From assembly GCA_937885735.1 (NCBI GenBank), contig CALABN010000226.1, forward strand, positions 1 to 12,816: a stretch of DNA of 12,816 nucleotides, read 5' to 3'. Both the position numbers and the translations under genes were made by a program. How positions within the stretch are numbered: position 1 is the first letter of the stretch; every line of letters starts with the position of its first letter. Shown in pieces: positions 12,114 to 12,816 of this stretch. The notes under the pieces were generated by a model, which saw nothing but the letters and a program-made list of their open reading frames with translations, had not been told where the DNA came from and searched no databases. This DNA comes from an uncultured Bacteroidota bacterium (GTDB lineage Bacteria > Bacteroidota > Bacteroidia > Bacteroidales > SZUA-534).

Positions 12114-12816
12114 ATTGCAGTAAGGTTCATTTACCCGACCTCAGACTGGGGATTCAAACATTTATTCGGAACGGAGCAGAACAAGGATCTGCTGCTGGGC
12201 ATCCTTAACGGATTGCTGCCGGAGCTGCAGATCGAGACGCTGGACTATCTTCCCCGCGACATCACCATTCCGGTGGGCAAGATGAGGGATGCCAGCTTTG
12301 ACGTCCACTGCAAGCTGCACGACGGCAGCCGGATTGTCATCGAGATGCAGAATTACGTGAAGCAGGCTTTTCTCGACCGTTCGACAATCTACACGGCGGC
12401 TGCGATTCTCGAGCATTACGTGAACTGCAGGACGAACGGCTATTACATCGGTAAGACGATATTCATCGCAATCACCGGCGACCCGATATTCAAGACGGTG
12501 GGCAGGACCCCGGTCCGCGTGTCATTGTGCGACATAGACGAAGAGCGGACAACGGTGAGAAACGACAAAGTCTTGCAAATCTATGTGGAATTGCCTAAGT
12601 TTGCGGGAAGCCTGGATGAAATAGACGAGGATACCCCATTTGTAGAGAAACTTGCATATGTGCTGATGGAAATGGCAGACTGCAAGGACATCCCGACGAA
12701 CCTGGGAGATCCGCTTCTTGAAAGTCTATTCAAAGCGGCTGACAAGGAAACGATGAAACCGGAAGACAAAGAGAACTACATGAAATCCATACTTGGGGAG
12801 GCCGAGTATGAGGCGA
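12114..12816 (+). CDS. PD-(D/E)XK (Rpn/PDDEXK_2) family nuclease or putative transposase, partial and without a normal start
   Basis: The reading frame runs from just after an in-frame TGA (12111-12113) to the window end with no stop. It begins IAVRFIYPTSDWGFKHLFG, the typical N-terminus of Rpn-like nucleases (family pattern R-Y/F-I-x-P-x-x-D-x-x-F-K-x-L-F-G), then NKDLLLGILNGLLPE. The PD-(D/E)XK core is visible in DASFDVHCKLHDGSRIVIEMQNY (59-81, counting the first open codon as 1), with D63, E77 and Q79 as candidate catalytic residues, then FLDRSTIYTAAAILEHYV. Further on are IGKTIFIAITGDPIF and PVRVSLCDID. Characterised Rpn proteins are DNA nucleases that promote recombination and are often spread as repeated mobile genes. 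No ATG, GTG or TTG lies in frame between the stop and the conserved start. An in-frame ATG at 12099 is separated from the conserved part by the TGA. The 5' end is therefore damaged, uses a rare start such as ATT, or is a sequencing error. The 58% GC in one counted line differs strongly from the DNA left of 11938. Confidence 0.78.
   Translation, partial: MAVRFIYPTSDWGFKHLFGTEQNKDLLLGILNGLLPELQIETLDYLPRDITIPVGKMRDASFDVHCKLHDGSRIVIEMQNYVKQAFLDRSTIYTAAAILEHYVNCRTNGYYIGKTIFIAITGDPIFKTVGRTPVRVSLCDIDEERTTVRNDKVLQIYVELPKFAGSLDEIDEDTPFVEKLAYVLMEMADCKDIPTNLGDPLLESLFKAADKETMKPEDKENYMKSILGEAEYEA

Noticed and set aside
11936..12130. N-terminal 64 residues (starting MNLTAIHLSIIQ) as a genuine part of the minus-strand membrane protein.
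   Set aside because: The residues are Ser/Pro/Arg-rich without family resemblance, and the DNA has much higher GC than the rest of the gene. An open frame here is expected by chance.

Overview
The window looks like a chromosomal segment of an anaerobic Bacteroidota bacterium, most likely order Bacteroidales. The evidence is a secreted nuclease with a type IX secretion (T9SS) tail, a TonB-dependent receptor paired with a DUF4249 lipoprotein, promoter-like TAnnTTTG boxes of the Bacteroidetes type, and near absence of Shine-Dalgarno sites. Most genes sit near 45-50% GC in the lines I counted.

Left part (1-4745, minus strand): a hexuronate catabolism operon read from right to left. It holds a LacI-type regulator, an ExuT-like hexuronate transporter, glucuronate isomerase (uxaC) and 2-keto-3-deoxygluconate kinase (kdgK, cut by the window edge). 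The transporter imports glucuronate or galacturonate, UxaC isomerises it, and KdgK phosphorylates the later intermediate KDG. The UxaB/UxuB and UxuA/UxaA steps and the KDPG aldolase are not in the window. A 7+7 bp inverted repeat overlaps the inferred transcription start of the regulator gene and is a good candidate autoregulatory operator.

Middle part (4921-9526, plus strand): a secreted endonuclease I-family nuclease with an Ig-like domain and a T9SS tail, then a TonB-dependent receptor and a DUF4249 lipoprotein that nearly overlap and form an outer-membrane uptake pair. A link between the nuclease and the uptake pair, such as DNA or nucleotide scavenging, is inference only.

Right part (9578-12816): a solitary, AT-rich Mrr-type restriction endonuclease, probably acquired horizontally, then rlmB (23S rRNA G2251 methyltransferase) and a bidirectional terminator. 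Convergent to rlmB is the C-terminal remnant of a DUF4105-like membrane protein. It is broken near 11938, where GC rises abruptly from about 35% to about 55-58%. Beyond the break lie a short GC-rich segment of unknown nature and a PD-(D/E)XK (Rpn/PDDEXK_2) nuclease or putative transposase gene that has no normal start codon and runs off the window.

I saw no tRNA, rRNA, CRISPR array or classic insertion sequence. I cannot point to a clearly new biological system. The most unusual spots are the broken junction next to the Rpn-type gene and the nuclease plus uptake-pair cluster.
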